Shown piece after piece: positions 8,602 through 16,811 of a DNA stretch of 64,000 nucleotides (within the stretch, counting starts at the first letter, position 1; each line of letters opens with the position of its first letter). This DNA is from Motilibacter aurantiacus. Lineage in GTDB: Bacteria > Actinomycetota > Actinomycetes > Motilibacterales > Motilibacteraceae. The notes under the pieces are model-generated. The model saw only the letters and a list, made by a program, of their open reading frames with translations. It made no database searches and was not told the DNA's origin. The stretch covers positions 394,658-458,657 of the forward strand of contig NZ_JAANNO010000001.1 in assembly GCF_011250645.1 (NCBI RefSeq), in the 5' to 3' direction. Both the position numbers and the translations under genes were made by a program.

Positions 8602-10229
8602 GAGGCAGGCTCGCGCTGCTCGCCCGCGGCCTCTCGCTGCGCGGCACGCTGACGCTGCGGCCCGTCGACGCCGTCTGGGCCCCCGCGCTGCGGGCCGCCG
8701 TGGCGGTCGCGCTCCCTCTCGTCCTGCTGCTGGCGCTGGGCCGGCTGGACCTCGCGGCCTGGGCCGGCTTCGGGGCGTTCACCGGCCTGTACGCCCGGGA
8801 CGAGCCCTATCCCGCCCGGGCCCGCATCCTCGCCGTCGTCGGGTGCGCGCTGGTGGGCGCCGTCGCGGCCGGCTCGGTGGCCGGCGCCGCCGGCAGCGTC
8901 CTGCTCTCCTCGGTCACCGTCGGCCTGCTGGCAGCAGGCGGCACCGCGCTGTGCACCGCCATCCGGACCGGCCCGCCCGGCGCGCTCTTCCTGACCTTCG
9001 CTGGCGCCGCCGGCGCGGCCATCCCCGGCGTGCTGTCCGACGTGCCGCAGCGGGTGGGGCTCGCCGCCGCCGCGGCGGCCACGGCCTGGGTGGTCGGCAT
9101 GTCCGGCTGGGTGATCCGGCCCTACGCCCCGGAGCGCCTCGCGGTGGCGCGGGCGCTCGACGCCGTCGCCGGCCTCGCCTCCCCCGGCCCGGCCACCCCC
9201 GCCGCCCGGCACGGCGCGGCGCTCGCCGTGCAGCACGCGTGGCAGCGGGTGGGGCGGCTGCAGGCCCGGCGGCGCGGCGGCGCGGCCCTGGCCGAGCGGC
9301 TGCGTCCCGTCGTCGCCCGGGCCGAGACGGCGCTGCACGGCGCGCCCGGTCCCCAGCGGGCCCAGGCCATGCGGGCGGCGGCCGACGAGCTGCGACGCGG
9401 CGGGCAGGCCCCGGTGGTCGAGCCGCTGCCCGCCGAGGCCGTCGAGCTGGCCGGGTGGTCGGTGGAGGCGGTGTACGCCGCCGGGCGGGCACCGTCCCGA
9501 CGGGCCCAGCTGCTCGGCCTGGCCCGCCGGCCCGCCGCCCTGCTGGAGCCGGCCGCGCTGCGCGTGCTCGTCGCGGTCACCCTCGCCGGGCTGCTCGCCC
9601 AGGCCGTCGGGCTGGGCCAGACGTACTGGGCGGCCGTCGCTGCGGTGGCCGCCCTGCAGGCGCCGAACGCAGCCGCGGCAGTGGCCCGTGGGGTGCAGCG
9701 CTCGATCGGCACGGCGGTCGGGGTCGTCGGCGCGGGCCTCCTGCTCGCCGTCGAGCCGGGCCCCGCCGCGACCGTGGCATCCATCGTCGTGCTGCAGCTG
9801 CTGGCCGAGCTGTACGTCGCCCGCAACTACGCGCTGGCGATGCTGTTCATCACCCCGCTCTCACTGCTGCTGACCGAGGTCGGCCGGCACACCGGCACCG
9901 GGCAGCTGGTCCGTGACCGGCTGCTCGACACCCTCCTCGGCGCCGGTGTCGCCATCGCCTGCACCCTGGCGCTCACCGATCGGCACGCCGTCCCGGGGCT
10001 GGGCTCCGCGCTCTCGGCGTGCGAGGAGGCGTACGCGCGCGCCGCTGTTCCCGAGCCGGCGCACGCGGACGTCGAGCGGCTGGCCCAGCGCCTGCTGGAG
10101 CTGCGCACCGCGTACGACCGGGCGGCCGGGGAGCCCGTGGGCGACGACCTCCCGGCCGAGCAGGTGCTCGACCTGGAGCGCCGCGGCCACGAGCTGCTGG
10201 CGGCGTACGCGAGCGGACGGCCTGACTAG
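8598..10229 (+). CDS. FUSC-family integral membrane protein (aromatic acid exporter-like)
   Basis: A 543-residue membrane protein of the FUSC/aromatic-acid-exporter type. Residues about 25-170 contain several hydrophobic segments (for example LRAAVAVALPLVLLLALG and VVGCALVGAVAAGSVAGAAG). A cytosolic stretch of about 140 residues follows, then a second hydrophobic half (LAGLLAQAVGLGQTYWAAVA, then VAIACTLAL) and a C-terminal helical tail. This two-half architecture is typical of the family, which exports small organic anions or simply carries the domain. The GTG start overlaps the methyltransferase stop (GTGA). The last bases CTAG are shared with the stop of the convergent phosphatase gene. The substrate is unknown. 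Confidence 0.83.
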   Translation: MRGRLALLARGLSLRGTLTLRPVDAVWAPALRAAVAVALPLVLLLALGRLDLAAWAGFGAFTGLYARDEPYPARARILAVVGCALVGAVAAGSVAGAAGSVLLSSVTVGLLAAGGTALCTAIRTGPPGALFLTFAGAAGAAIPGVLSDVPQRVGLAAAAAATAWVVGMSGWVIRPYAPERLAVARALDAVAGLASPGPATPAARHGAALAVQHAWQRVGRLQARRRGGAALAERLRPVVARAETALHGAPGPQRAQAMRAAADELRRGGQAPVVEPLPAEAVELAGWSVEAVYAAGRAPSRRAQLLGLARRPAALLEPAALRVLVAVTLAGLLAQAVGLGQTYWAAVAAVAALQAPNAAAAVARGVQRSIGTAVGVVGAGLLLAVEPGPAATVASIVVLQLLAELYVARNYALAMLFITPLSLLLTEVGRHTGTGQLVRDRLLDTLLGAGVAIACTLALTDRHAVPGLGSALSACEEAYARAAVPEPAHADVERLAQRLLELRTAYDRAAGEPVGDDLPAEQVLDLERRGHELLAAYASGRPD

Positions 10230-11803
10230 CGCGGCTGCAGGTCGGTGCTCCACAGCGTGGCGCCGGTGAGGTCCTTGAGCGCGACCGACAGGACCCGGCT
10301 GTCGGCGTCGATGTCGACCTGGCCGAAGAACTGGTAGCCCTCCAGCGGGGACGCGTTCGCCACCGGGGGCGCGGAGTAGAACTCGACCTTCGGCCCGAAC
10401 GTCGCGTCCATGGCGTTGGGGCCGAACGCGCCGGCGTTGAGCGGGCCGGAGACGAACTCCCAGAAGGGGTCGAAGTCCTTGAACACCGCGCGCGCCGGGT
10501 CGTAGTGGTTGGCCGCCGTGTAGTGCACGTCCGCAGTCACCCAGACGACGTTCTTGACGCCGCGGCGCTTGATACCGCTGAGCAGTTGAGCGATCTCTAC
10601 TTCGCGTCCCAACGGCACCCCGCCGTCACGGTTCGCGATCGCCTCGATGTCCCGGCCGTCCGGCACGATGATGCCGATCGGCATGTCCGAGGCGACGACC
10701 TTCCACGTCGCGGTGGAGCGCGCGAGCTCGCGCTCGAGCCAGCGGGCCTGCTGCTTGCCGAGGATCCCGTGCTCGGGGCGCGGCTCGAGGCCCGGGGTGT
10801 TGACGTCGCGATAGGTGCGCATGTCGAGGACGAACACGTCGAGCAGCTCGCCGAACCACTGCTTGCGGTAGACGCGGCCCATCCCGTCCGGGCCCTGGGG
10901 CGAGATCGGCACCCACTCGAACCACGCCTGACGTGCCCGCTCCTTCAGCACGTCGACGCTGCGCTCGGTGTAGCGCCGGTCGGTGAGCGTCTCGCCCGGG
11001 TACCAGTTGTTCGTGACCTCGTGGTCGTCCCACGAGTTGACCTGCGGCACCTCGGCGAAGAACGCGCGGACGTTCTCGTCCATCAGGTTGTAGCGGTACT
11101 GCCCGCGGTACTCGTCCAGCGTCTCGGCGACCTTGAGCTTCTCCTCGATGAGGACGTTGCGCCAGACCCGCCCGTCGGGCAGGACGACGGACTCCTGGAG
11201 CGGGCCGTCTGCGTAGACGGTGTCCCCGCTGTGGATGAAGAAGTCCGGCTGGAGCCGCCGCATCGACTCGAAGAGCTGCATGCCGTCGAGGTCGGGGTTG
11301 ATGCCCCAGCCCTGGCCGACCATGTCCCCGGACCACAGGAAGCGCAGGTCCTGTGCCGCGGTGGGGGCGGTGCGGAACGAGCCCACGGTCGGCTCGCCGC
11401 GCAGCGAGGCGTCCGACAGATCGGCGAACGAGACGCGGTAGTAGTGCTCGCGCCCGGGCGTCAGCTTGCGCAGCCGGACCTTGGCGGTGAGGTCCGAGCC
11501 GGGCGTGACGACCGGGCCGTAGCGCAGCTCGGCGCCGCGGAACGACGGGTCCCGGCTCACCTCGACCAGCATCCGGGAGGGCCGGTCGGCGCGCGCCCAG
11601 ACGATCGCGGAGTCCGCGGTCACGTCCCCGGCCTGGACGCCGTACGGGACCATCGGCCGGCCCGCCCGCACCAGCCCGGGGGCGGCGTACGCCGGGGACG
11701 GCCGACCGGGGAGCAGGGCGGGCACCGTGAGGGCACCCGCAGCGGCGGCCGAGGCGCGAAGGAAGCCGCGCCGGCCGAGGCCAGGGCCAAGGGGAGTCGT
11801 CAT
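10226..11803 (-). CDS. phoD: alkaline phosphatase D family protein, Tat-exported
   Basis: A 525-residue secreted metallophosphoesterase of the PhoD family, which uses Fe3+ and Ca2+ to hydrolyse phosphomono- and diesters outside the cell. The twin-arginine signal GRRGFLRASAAAAGALTVP is at the N-terminus. Metal-site motifs are visible: HSGDTVYADGP, NSWDDHEVTNNW and VTADVHYTAANHYD. The N-terminal PhoD domain (VQAGDVTADSAIVWARAD) is present. No clear Shine-Dalgarno decides between ATG 11803 and GTG 11830; the ATG puts the arginine pair close to the N-terminus. It is only distantly related to the two PhoD genes that follow on the other strand, and diverges from them across a 200-bp gap. Confidence 0.9.
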   Translation of the reverse strand: MTTPLGPGLGRRGFLRASAAAAGALTVPALLPGRPSPAYAAPGLVRAGRPMVPYGVQAGDVTADSAIVWARADRPSRMLVEVSRDPSFRGAELRYGPVVTPGSDLTAKVRLRKLTPGREHYYRVSFADLSDASLRGEPTVGSFRTAPTAAQDLRFLWSGDMVGQGWGINPDLDGMQLFESMRRLQPDFFIHSGDTVYADGPLQESVVLPDGRVWRNVLIEEKLKVAETLDEYRGQYRYNLMDENVRAFFAEVPQVNSWDDHEVTNNWYPGETLTDRRYTERSVDVLKERARQAWFEWVPISPQGPDGMGRVYRKQWFGELLDVFVLDMRTYRDVNTPGLEPRPEHGILGKQQARWLERELARSTATWKVVASDMPIGIIVPDGRDIEAIANRDGGVPLGREVEIAQLLSGIKRRGVKNVVWVTADVHYTAANHYDPARAVFKDFDPFWEFVSGPLNAGAFGPNAMDATFGPKVEFYSAPPVANASPLEGYQFFGQVDIDADSRVLSVALKDLTGATLWSTDLQPR

Positions 11804-11901
11804 GACGCCACAGCGTGGCGAGTCCGTCACGGCCCCCGCGACGGACGGAGGGGGAACGTTCCGGAAACCCTGAGTGTCGTCAGGTGTCGGGCATGCACGG
11901 G

Positions 11902-11920
11902 TTTGGTTAGCGTCACCTAA
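11902..11920 (+). promoter_or_regulatory. IdeR/DtxR-type iron box (candidate)
   Basis: TTTGGTTAGCGTCACCTAA matches the actinobacterial IdeR/DtxR 19-bp consensus TTAGGTTAGGCTCACCTAA at 16 of 19 positions and is a good inverted repeat. It lies in the PhoD1/PhoD2 divergent gap, 85 bp upstream of the PhoD2 start. IdeR-type regulators repress iron-uptake genes when iron is plentiful and can activate storage genes. PhoD enzymes need Fe3+, so iron control of a PhoD gene would be logical. Which gene it controls, and in which direction, is inference. Confidence 0.6.
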
Positions 11921-12005
11921 GTCACCTTTTCTTCGGCTATGTGTGCGCCAGCCGTCATCCGCCGGCCGTTACCCCGGTAGCCGCTCGGGCGGTTCGCTGG
12001 GTCCC

Positions 12006-13586
12006 ATGGCGACTACCCCCATCTCCCGACGCGCCGTCATCCTCGGCGGCGCCGCGGTCGGCGCCGGCGCTGCAGCCGGCGGCCTGCTCCCCGGCACGTC
12101 CGCGCTCGCGGTCCCGAAGATCCGCCCGGGACGCATCGCGTACCCCTTCACCCTCGGCATCGCGTCCGGCGACCCGTCCCCTGACGGCGTCGTCCTCTGG
12201 ACCCGCCTCGCCGTCGACCCGCTGGCCGAGAACGGCCTCGGTGGCATGCCCGACGGCAAGCACGACGTCGAGTTCCAGGTAGCTGAAGACGTGAGCTTCA
12301 GCCGCATCGTCCGCCGCGGCACCAAGCACGCGCGGCAGGAGTCGGGCTACTCCATCCACGTGGAGCTCACCGGCCTGCAGCCCGGCCGTGAGTACTACTA
12401 CCGGTTCCGCCTCGACGAGCACATCTCGCCCGTCGGCCGTACGTTGACCGCCCCGGCTCCCGGGACGACCGCCGCCTCGCTGACGATGGCGTTCGCCTCG
12501 TGCTCGAACTACCCGACCGGGTTCTTCACGGCCTACAAGCACCTGGCCGACGAGATGCCCGACCTGGTGCTTCACCTGGGCGACTACCAGTACGAGTACA
12601 TCCAGCCCGCGGGCAACCAGGCCCGTCGTGTCGAGGGCCCGGAGACGACGACGCTGGCCGGCTACCGGCAGCGGCACGCGCAGTACAAGACCGACCCCGA
12701 CCTGCAGGCCGCCCACCTGGTGGCCCCCTGGCTCGTCGTCAACGACGACCACGAGGTCGAGAACAACTTCGCCGGCGACATCAGTGAGAACAACGACCCG
12801 GTGGAGGTCTTCCGGCAGCGTCGCGCGTGGGCGTACCAGGCGTACTACGAGAACATGCCGCTGCGCCGCGCCTCGACGCCGGAGTACGCCGAGATCCAGC
12901 TCTACCGCCGGATCGGCTGGGGCAACCTCGCCAGCTTCCACATGCTCGACACCCGTCAGTTCCGCAGCGACCAGGCCTGCGGCGACGGCACCCGCGTGGA
13001 CTGCGGGGCCCGGCTCGACCCGGTCCGCTCGATCACCGGCCTGAAGCAGGAGCGGTGGCTGCTCGACGGCCTGCGCCGCTCCCCCACGACCTGGGACATC
13101 CTCGGCCAGCAGGTGTTCTTCTCCCAGCGCGACTCCCGCCTGGGCGAGGTCGAGGCCTACTCCATGGACTCGTGGGACGGCTACGTCGCCTCCCGCGAGC
13201 GGATCATGAAGGGCTTCGGCGGGCCCAACGGCGCGGCCAACCCGGTGGTGCTCACCGGTGACGTCCACACCCACTGGGCCAGCGACATCAAGGCCGACTT
13301 CAACGAGCCGGACTCGAAGACGCTCGGGGTGGAGCTCGTCTGCACGTCGGTCACGTCCGGCGGCAACGGATCGGACATGACGACGGCCGGGCAGACCGCG
13401 CTCACGGAGAACCCGCACATCAAGTTCTTCAACTCCCAGCGCGGCTACGTGGTCACGAAGATCGACGCGGACGAGCTGCGCGCGGACTTCAAGGTCGTCC
13501 CGTTCGTCACGACCCCCGGCGCGCCCGTCTCGACGCGCGCCTCGTTCGTGGTCGAGGCCGGCAACCCGGGGCTCAACCGGCTCTGA
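12006..13586 (+). CDS. phoD: alkaline phosphatase D family protein, Tat-exported (tandem copy A)
   Basis: A 526-residue PhoD-family phosphatase/phosphodiesterase. It starts at ATG 12006 with a twin-arginine signal (ISRRAVILGGAAVGAG, cleavage near SALA-V). The PhoD N-terminal domain (GIASGDPSPDGVVLWTRL) is followed by the metallophosphoesterase core with HLGDYQYEY, NDDHEVENNF and LTGDVHTHW. The C-terminal RASFVVEAGNPGLN is shared with the next gene. It is a close tandem paralogue of copy B, with long identical runs such as PKIRPGRIAYPFTLG. A candidate iron box lies 85 bp upstream. Hydrolysis of phosphate esters or phospholipid head groups to scavenge phosphate is the family role. Confidence 0.92.
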   Translation: MATTPISRRAVILGGAAVGAGAAAGGLLPGTSALAVPKIRPGRIAYPFTLGIASGDPSPDGVVLWTRLAVDPLAENGLGGMPDGKHDVEFQVAEDVSFSRIVRRGTKHARQESGYSIHVELTGLQPGREYYYRFRLDEHISPVGRTLTAPAPGTTAASLTMAFASCSNYPTGFFTAYKHLADEMPDLVLHLGDYQYEYIQPAGNQARRVEGPETTTLAGYRQRHAQYKTDPDLQAAHLVAPWLVVNDDHEVENNFAGDISENNDPVEVFRQRRAWAYQAYYENMPLRRASTPEYAEIQLYRRIGWGNLASFHMLDTRQFRSDQACGDGTRVDCGARLDPVRSITGLKQERWLLDGLRRSPTTWDILGQQVFFSQRDSRLGEVEAYSMDSWDGYVASRERIMKGFGGPNGAANPVVLTGDVHTHWASDIKADFNEPDSKTLGVELVCTSVTSGGNGSDMTTAGQTALTENPHIKFFNSQRGYVVTKIDADELRADFKVVPFVTTPGAPVSTRASFVVEAGNPGLNRL

Positions 13587-13601
13587 CCTCCCCCGACGTG
13601 C

Positions 13602-13706
13602 CGACCCCCACCCCCTGCTGTTCATGCGCGATCGCGTCGGTTCTCCACAGCGCCACCGCTGTGGAGAACTGACCGGTCGTGCAGGATCAGCGGGAGAGGT
13701 GGGGGT
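13602..13706. repeat. composite intergenic hairpin element, copy 1
   Basis: The core is a perfect 13-bp inverted repeat GTTCTCCACAGCG/CGCTGTGGAGAAC (13640-13652 and 13657-13669) with a CCAC loop. It sits inside larger imperfect arms (about 13602-13627 against 13681-13706). The core GGTTCTCCACAG (13639-13650) and the right arm GTGCAGGATCAGCGGGAGAGG (first 20 nt from 13679) recur with nearly the same spacing after the next PhoD gene. It can act as a terminator for copy A. The half-sites TTCTCCACA differ by one base from the actinobacterial DnaA box TTGTCCACA. A dispersed REP-like element is the simplest reading. Confidence 0.65.
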
Positions 13707-13798
13707 GGCGGCGCGTCGCCCGTTGTTGCCCGACACGTTCGGAACACGTCACCTGGAGTACGGCGCGGCGTCCCCCGCCGTCGCTTGGCTCTACGGCC

Positions 13799-15373
13799 GT
13801 GAACACTCCTCTCTCCCGCCGTTCGGTCCTCCTCGGTGGCGCTGCGGTCGGCGCCGGTGCCGCGGTCGGCGGTCTGCTCCCGGGCACGTCCGCGCTCGCC
13901 GTCCCCAAGATCCGCCCGGGCCGCATCGCCTACCCCTTCACCCTCGGCGTCGCCTCCGGTGACCCCTCGCCCGACGGTGTCGTCCTCTGGACCCGGCTCG
14001 CGGTCGACCCGCTGGCCGAGGACGGCTTCGGCGGCCTGACCGCTTCGAAGTACGACGTGGAGTTCCAGGTAGCAGAAGACCTGAACTTCAGCCGTGTCGT
14101 CCGCCGCGGGACCAAGCACGCCCGGCGCGACGGCGGCTACGCCATCCACGTCGAGCTGACCGGGCTGCCCTCCGGCGCCGAGTACTACTACCGCTTCCGC
14201 ATCGACGAGCACATCTCCCCCGTCGGCCGGACGCTCACCGCGCCGGCCGCCGGCAGCAACGTCAGCGCCCTGACCATGGCCATCGCGTCGTGCTCGAACT
14301 TCTCCGCGGGCTACTTCACGGCGTACAAGCACCTGGCTGCCGAGATGCCCGACATCGTGCTGCACCTCGGCGACTACATCTACGAGGGCGCAGGCGGCAC
14401 GGGCGCCCGACGGCACAGCGGCGGCAAGGAGATCAAGACCCTCGCCGACTACCGGACGCGGTACGCGCAGTACAAGACCGACCCCGACCTGCAGCTCGCG
14501 CACGCAGCCGCCCCCTGGGCCTCCGTGCCGGACGACCACGAGGTCGAGAACAACTACGCGGGGGACATCTCGGAGAACGCCGCGGACCCGGTCGAGTACT
14601 TCCGCCAGCGCCGCTCCTGGGCGTACCAGGCGTACTACGAGAACATGCCGTTCCGCCGCGCCACGACGCCGCGCGGGCTGGAGATGCAGCTGTTCCGCCG
14701 CATCGGCTGGGGCAACCTCGCGACCTTCCACATGATGGACACGCGGCAGTTCCGCAGCGACCAGGCCTGCGGCGACGGCTGGCGCGCCGGGTGCGACGAG
14801 CGCCTGGACGCCAAGCGCACCATCACGGGTGACCGCCAGGAGCGCTGGCTGCTCGAGGGCCTGCACAAGCACTCCGCGACGTGGGACATCCTCGGCCAGC
14901 AGGTGTTCTTCTCCCAGCGCGACCGGGTCGTCGGCGCGGTCGACGAGTACGGCATGGACTCCTGGGACGGGTACGTCGCCTCCCGCGAGCGGATCATGGC
15001 CGGCTTCGGCGGGCGCGGTGCCGCGAACCCGGTGGTCCTCACCGGCGACGTCCACGTGCACTACGCCAGCGACATCAAGGCCGACTTCCGCGACCCGGCC
15101 TCGAGGACGCTGGGCGTCGAGCTCGTCACGACCTCGATCACCTCGGGCGGCAACGGCTCGGAGACCACGGCGACGGGCAACAACCAGCTCGCCGAGAACC
15201 CGCACATCAAGCTCTACAACAGCCGCCGCGGCTACATCCTGGCGACGGCCGAGCGTGAGCAGCTGCGCGCGGACTTCAAGGTCGTCCCGTACGTCACCAC
15301 CCAGGGCGCGCCGCTCGAGACCCGCGCGTCGTTCGTCGTCGAGGCGGGCAACCCGGGGCTGCAGCGCGCCTGA
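13799..15373 (+). CDS. phoD: alkaline phosphatase D family protein, Tat-exported (tandem copy B)
   Basis: A 524-residue PhoD-family enzyme, closely similar along its whole length to the preceding gene. It starts at GTG 13799 with LSRRSVLLGGAAVGAG, a twin-arginine signal. Metal motifs HLGDYIYEG, PDDHEVENNY and LTGDVHVHYA are intact, so both copies look active. The main differences lie in an insertion after HLGDYIYEG (a Gly-rich loop, GAGGTGARRHSGG) and in substrate-side loops, which suggests some divergence in specificity. No iron box was seen in its own 212-bp upstream gap, which holds the first composite hairpin, so it may be read through from copy A or have its own promoter. Confidence 0.91.
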   Translation: MNTPLSRRSVLLGGAAVGAGAAVGGLLPGTSALAVPKIRPGRIAYPFTLGVASGDPSPDGVVLWTRLAVDPLAEDGFGGLTASKYDVEFQVAEDLNFSRVVRRGTKHARRDGGYAIHVELTGLPSGAEYYYRFRIDEHISPVGRTLTAPAAGSNVSALTMAIASCSNFSAGYFTAYKHLAAEMPDIVLHLGDYIYEGAGGTGARRHSGGKEIKTLADYRTRYAQYKTDPDLQLAHAAAPWASVPDDHEVENNYAGDISENAADPVEYFRQRRSWAYQAYYENMPFRRATTPRGLEMQLFRRIGWGNLATFHMMDTRQFRSDQACGDGWRAGCDERLDAKRTITGDRQERWLLEGLHKHSATWDILGQQVFFSQRDRVVGAVDEYGMDSWDGYVASRERIMAGFGGRGAANPVVLTGDVHVHYASDIKADFRDPASRTLGVELVTTSITSGGNGSETTATGNNQLAENPHIKLYNSRRGYILATAEREQLRADFKVVPYVTTQGAPLETRASFVVEAGNPGLQRA

Positions 15374-15385
15374 CCCGCTCCCTGT

Positions 15386-15473
15386 CCCTCGCGCTGATCC
15401 TGGCGACCTGGTGGTTCTCCACAGGCCGCACGCCTGTGGAAAGCGCACAACATGTGCATGATCAGCGCGAGGG
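15386..15473. repeat. composite intergenic hairpin element, copy 2
   Basis: Perfect 14-bp outer arms CCCTCGCGCTGATC (15386-15399) and GATCAGCGCGAGGG (15460-15473) enclose an inner hairpin TCCACAGGC/GCCTGTGGA (15418-15426 and 15432-15440). The core GGTTCTCCACAG (15413-15424) and the right arm starting GTGCATGATCAGCGCGAGG (15454) match the element that follows the previous PhoD gene, with the core-to-arm distance conserved (41 against 40 nt). It lies between convergent phoD and rimI and may terminate both. Confidence 0.68.
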
Positions 15474-15521
15474 GATGGGTGGGCGCGGCGCGGGACCGCT
15501 GCTGGGGGTCGGTAGCGAGGC

Positions 15522-15986
15522 TCAGGAATCGGGCGTCAGGCGTCGGAGCACCGCTGCGTCGACGCGGCCGGCGTCGTAGTAGCCGCGGCGAACCGCGATC
15601 CGCTCGAAGCCGACGGACTCGTAGAGCCCGATCGCGCGCTCGTTGTCGACGCGTGCCTCGAGCAGGACGGCCGGGGCGCGCCGTCGGGCGGCCTCGTCGA
15701 GCAGTGCGGTGAGCAGTGCCCTGCCGATGCCCGTGCCCTGGGCGGCGGGCGCGACGGCGAGCGTCTGCACGTCGGCGTCCCCGGCCGGCGCGGACAGGCC
15801 GGCGTAGCCGACCAGCTCGTCCCCGCGTACGGCCACCAGGTAGTGCCGCGTCGCCGGCCACCCGGCCAGCTCGGACCAGAACAGCTCCGCGGACCACGGG
15901 TCGCCGGGGAAGAGCTGCCGCTCGAGCGCGAGCGCGGGCTCGACGTCCCACCAGCGCATCCGGCGCAGGCGCACCCGCCCGGTCAT
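15522..15986 (-). CDS. rimI: ribosomal protein S18-alanine N-acetyltransferase, RimI type
   Basis: A 154-residue GNAT acetyltransferase resembling RimI, which acetylates the N-terminal alanine of ribosomal protein S18. The N-terminal MRWWDVEPALALERQLFPGD and the acetyl-CoA loop VAPAAQGTGIGRALLTALL are typical, and RVDNERAIGLYESVGFE matches the family. Length is usual for RimI (150-160). In relatives rimI sits inside tsaE-tsaB-rimI-tsaD beside alr. Here alr is about 5 kb away, and tsaE, tsaB and tsaD are absent on both sides, so the block has been rearranged. Other protein N-acetyltransferase roles cannot be excluded. Confidence 0.8.
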   Translation of the reverse strand: MTGRVRLRRMRWWDVEPALALERQLFPGDPWSAELFWSELAGWPATRHYLVAVRGDELVGYAGLSAPAGDADVQTLAVAPAAQGTGIGRALLTALLDEAARRRAPAVLLEARVDNERAIGLYESVGFERIAVRRGYYDAGRVDAAVLRRLTPDS

Positions 15987-16065
15987 GGCGCGGTGTGCGG
16001 GACGGGGGTCGGGGCCGGCACGGTCGCAGGCTACGACCGTGGACGCGACCTGCGACGATGGGGGC

Positions 16066-16728
16066 ATGTTCGGTACGCGCCGCACCCCGTCCGCGCTCCT
16101 CACCCTGACGCTCGGCCTCGGCAGCGTCCTCACGCAGGCCGGCTCGGCCTCGGCGACCCCGGTTCCGGTGGCCCCGGAGCTGCTCGCCCGCGACGTACGC
16201 GCCGCCGCGGTGGAGGCGGGCGCGGCACCGAAGGCAGCAGCCGGGACGGCCTCGGAGGGCGCGAACGAGGCCACCTCGCGGGCCGCGTCCAAGGACGTCG
16301 CGCCGAAGCCCAGGCGCACCGGCCTTCCGGCGCGGTCGGGCTCGGGCAAGCGCATCGTCTACTCCATCGCCCGGCAGCAGGTCTGGCTGGTGAGCGGGCA
16401 GGAGAAGGTCACCCGCACCTACCTCGTCTCGGGCCGCCCGTCCCAGCCGGACCCGGGCACGTTCCGCGTCTACTCCAAGTCGATGCACACGAGCAGCTCG
16501 GTGTCGGACGCGACGATGAACTACATGGTCCGGTTCACCTACGGAGAGCGCACCGGCGCGCCGATCGGCTTCCACGACATCCCCAAGAAGCGCAGCGGCG
16601 GCTACGAGCAGCGGCTGGCCGACCTCGGCAGGCCGCTGAGCGCAGGCTGCGTGCGGCAGGCTCCTGCCGACGCGGCTGCCCTGTGGAGCTTCGCTCCCGT
16701 CGGGACGAAGGTCGTCGTCACGCCCTGA
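16066..16728 (+). CDS. L,D-transpeptidase (YkuD domain), secreted
   Basis: A 220-residue exported enzyme likely to form 3-3 peptidoglycan cross-links or attach proteins to the wall. A signal peptide covers about residues 1-30 (LLTLTLGLGSVLTQAGSASA). A low-complexity Ala-rich linker leads to the YkuD catalytic domain (about 95-220), with His170 in IGFHDIP and Cys195 in LSAGCVRQ. The usual SHGC motif reads SAGC here; the nucleophile Cys and following Val-Arg are kept. The ATG at 16066 follows GGGGG. It diverges from rimI across 79 bp and converges on ohr through a strong hairpin. Confidence 0.85.
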   Translation: MFGTRRTPSALLTLTLGLGSVLTQAGSASATPVPVAPELLARDVRAAAVEAGAAPKAAAGTASEGANEATSRAASKDVAPKPRRTGLPARSGSGKRIVYSIARQQVWLVSGQEKVTRTYLVSGRPSQPDPGTFRVYSKSMHTSSSVSDATMNYMVRFTYGERTGAPIGFHDIPKKRSGGYEQRLADLGRPLSAGCVRQAPADAAALWSFAPVGTKVVVTP

Positions 16729-16757
16729 CCACGAGGCCCCCGGCGGGGCACCAGCAC

Positions 16758-16797
16758 GTCGCGCCTCCTACCCGCTCGAACGGACAGGAGGCGCGAC
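16758..16797. terminator. bidirectional hairpin terminator
   Basis: GTCGCGCCTCCT (16758-16769) pairs perfectly with AGGAGGCGCGAC (16786-16797), a 12-bp stem with a 16-nt loop. It lies between the convergent L,D-transpeptidase and ohr genes. No T-tract is present on either side. Confidence 0.6.
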
Positions 16798-16811
16798 CGG
16801 CGTGCAGGGAG

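Noticed and set aside
13640-13669. Replication origin, from DnaA-box-like half sites
   Set aside because: Only a pair of near-consensus sites, no dnaA/dnaN or cluster of boxes; a terminator or REP-like repeat fits better.
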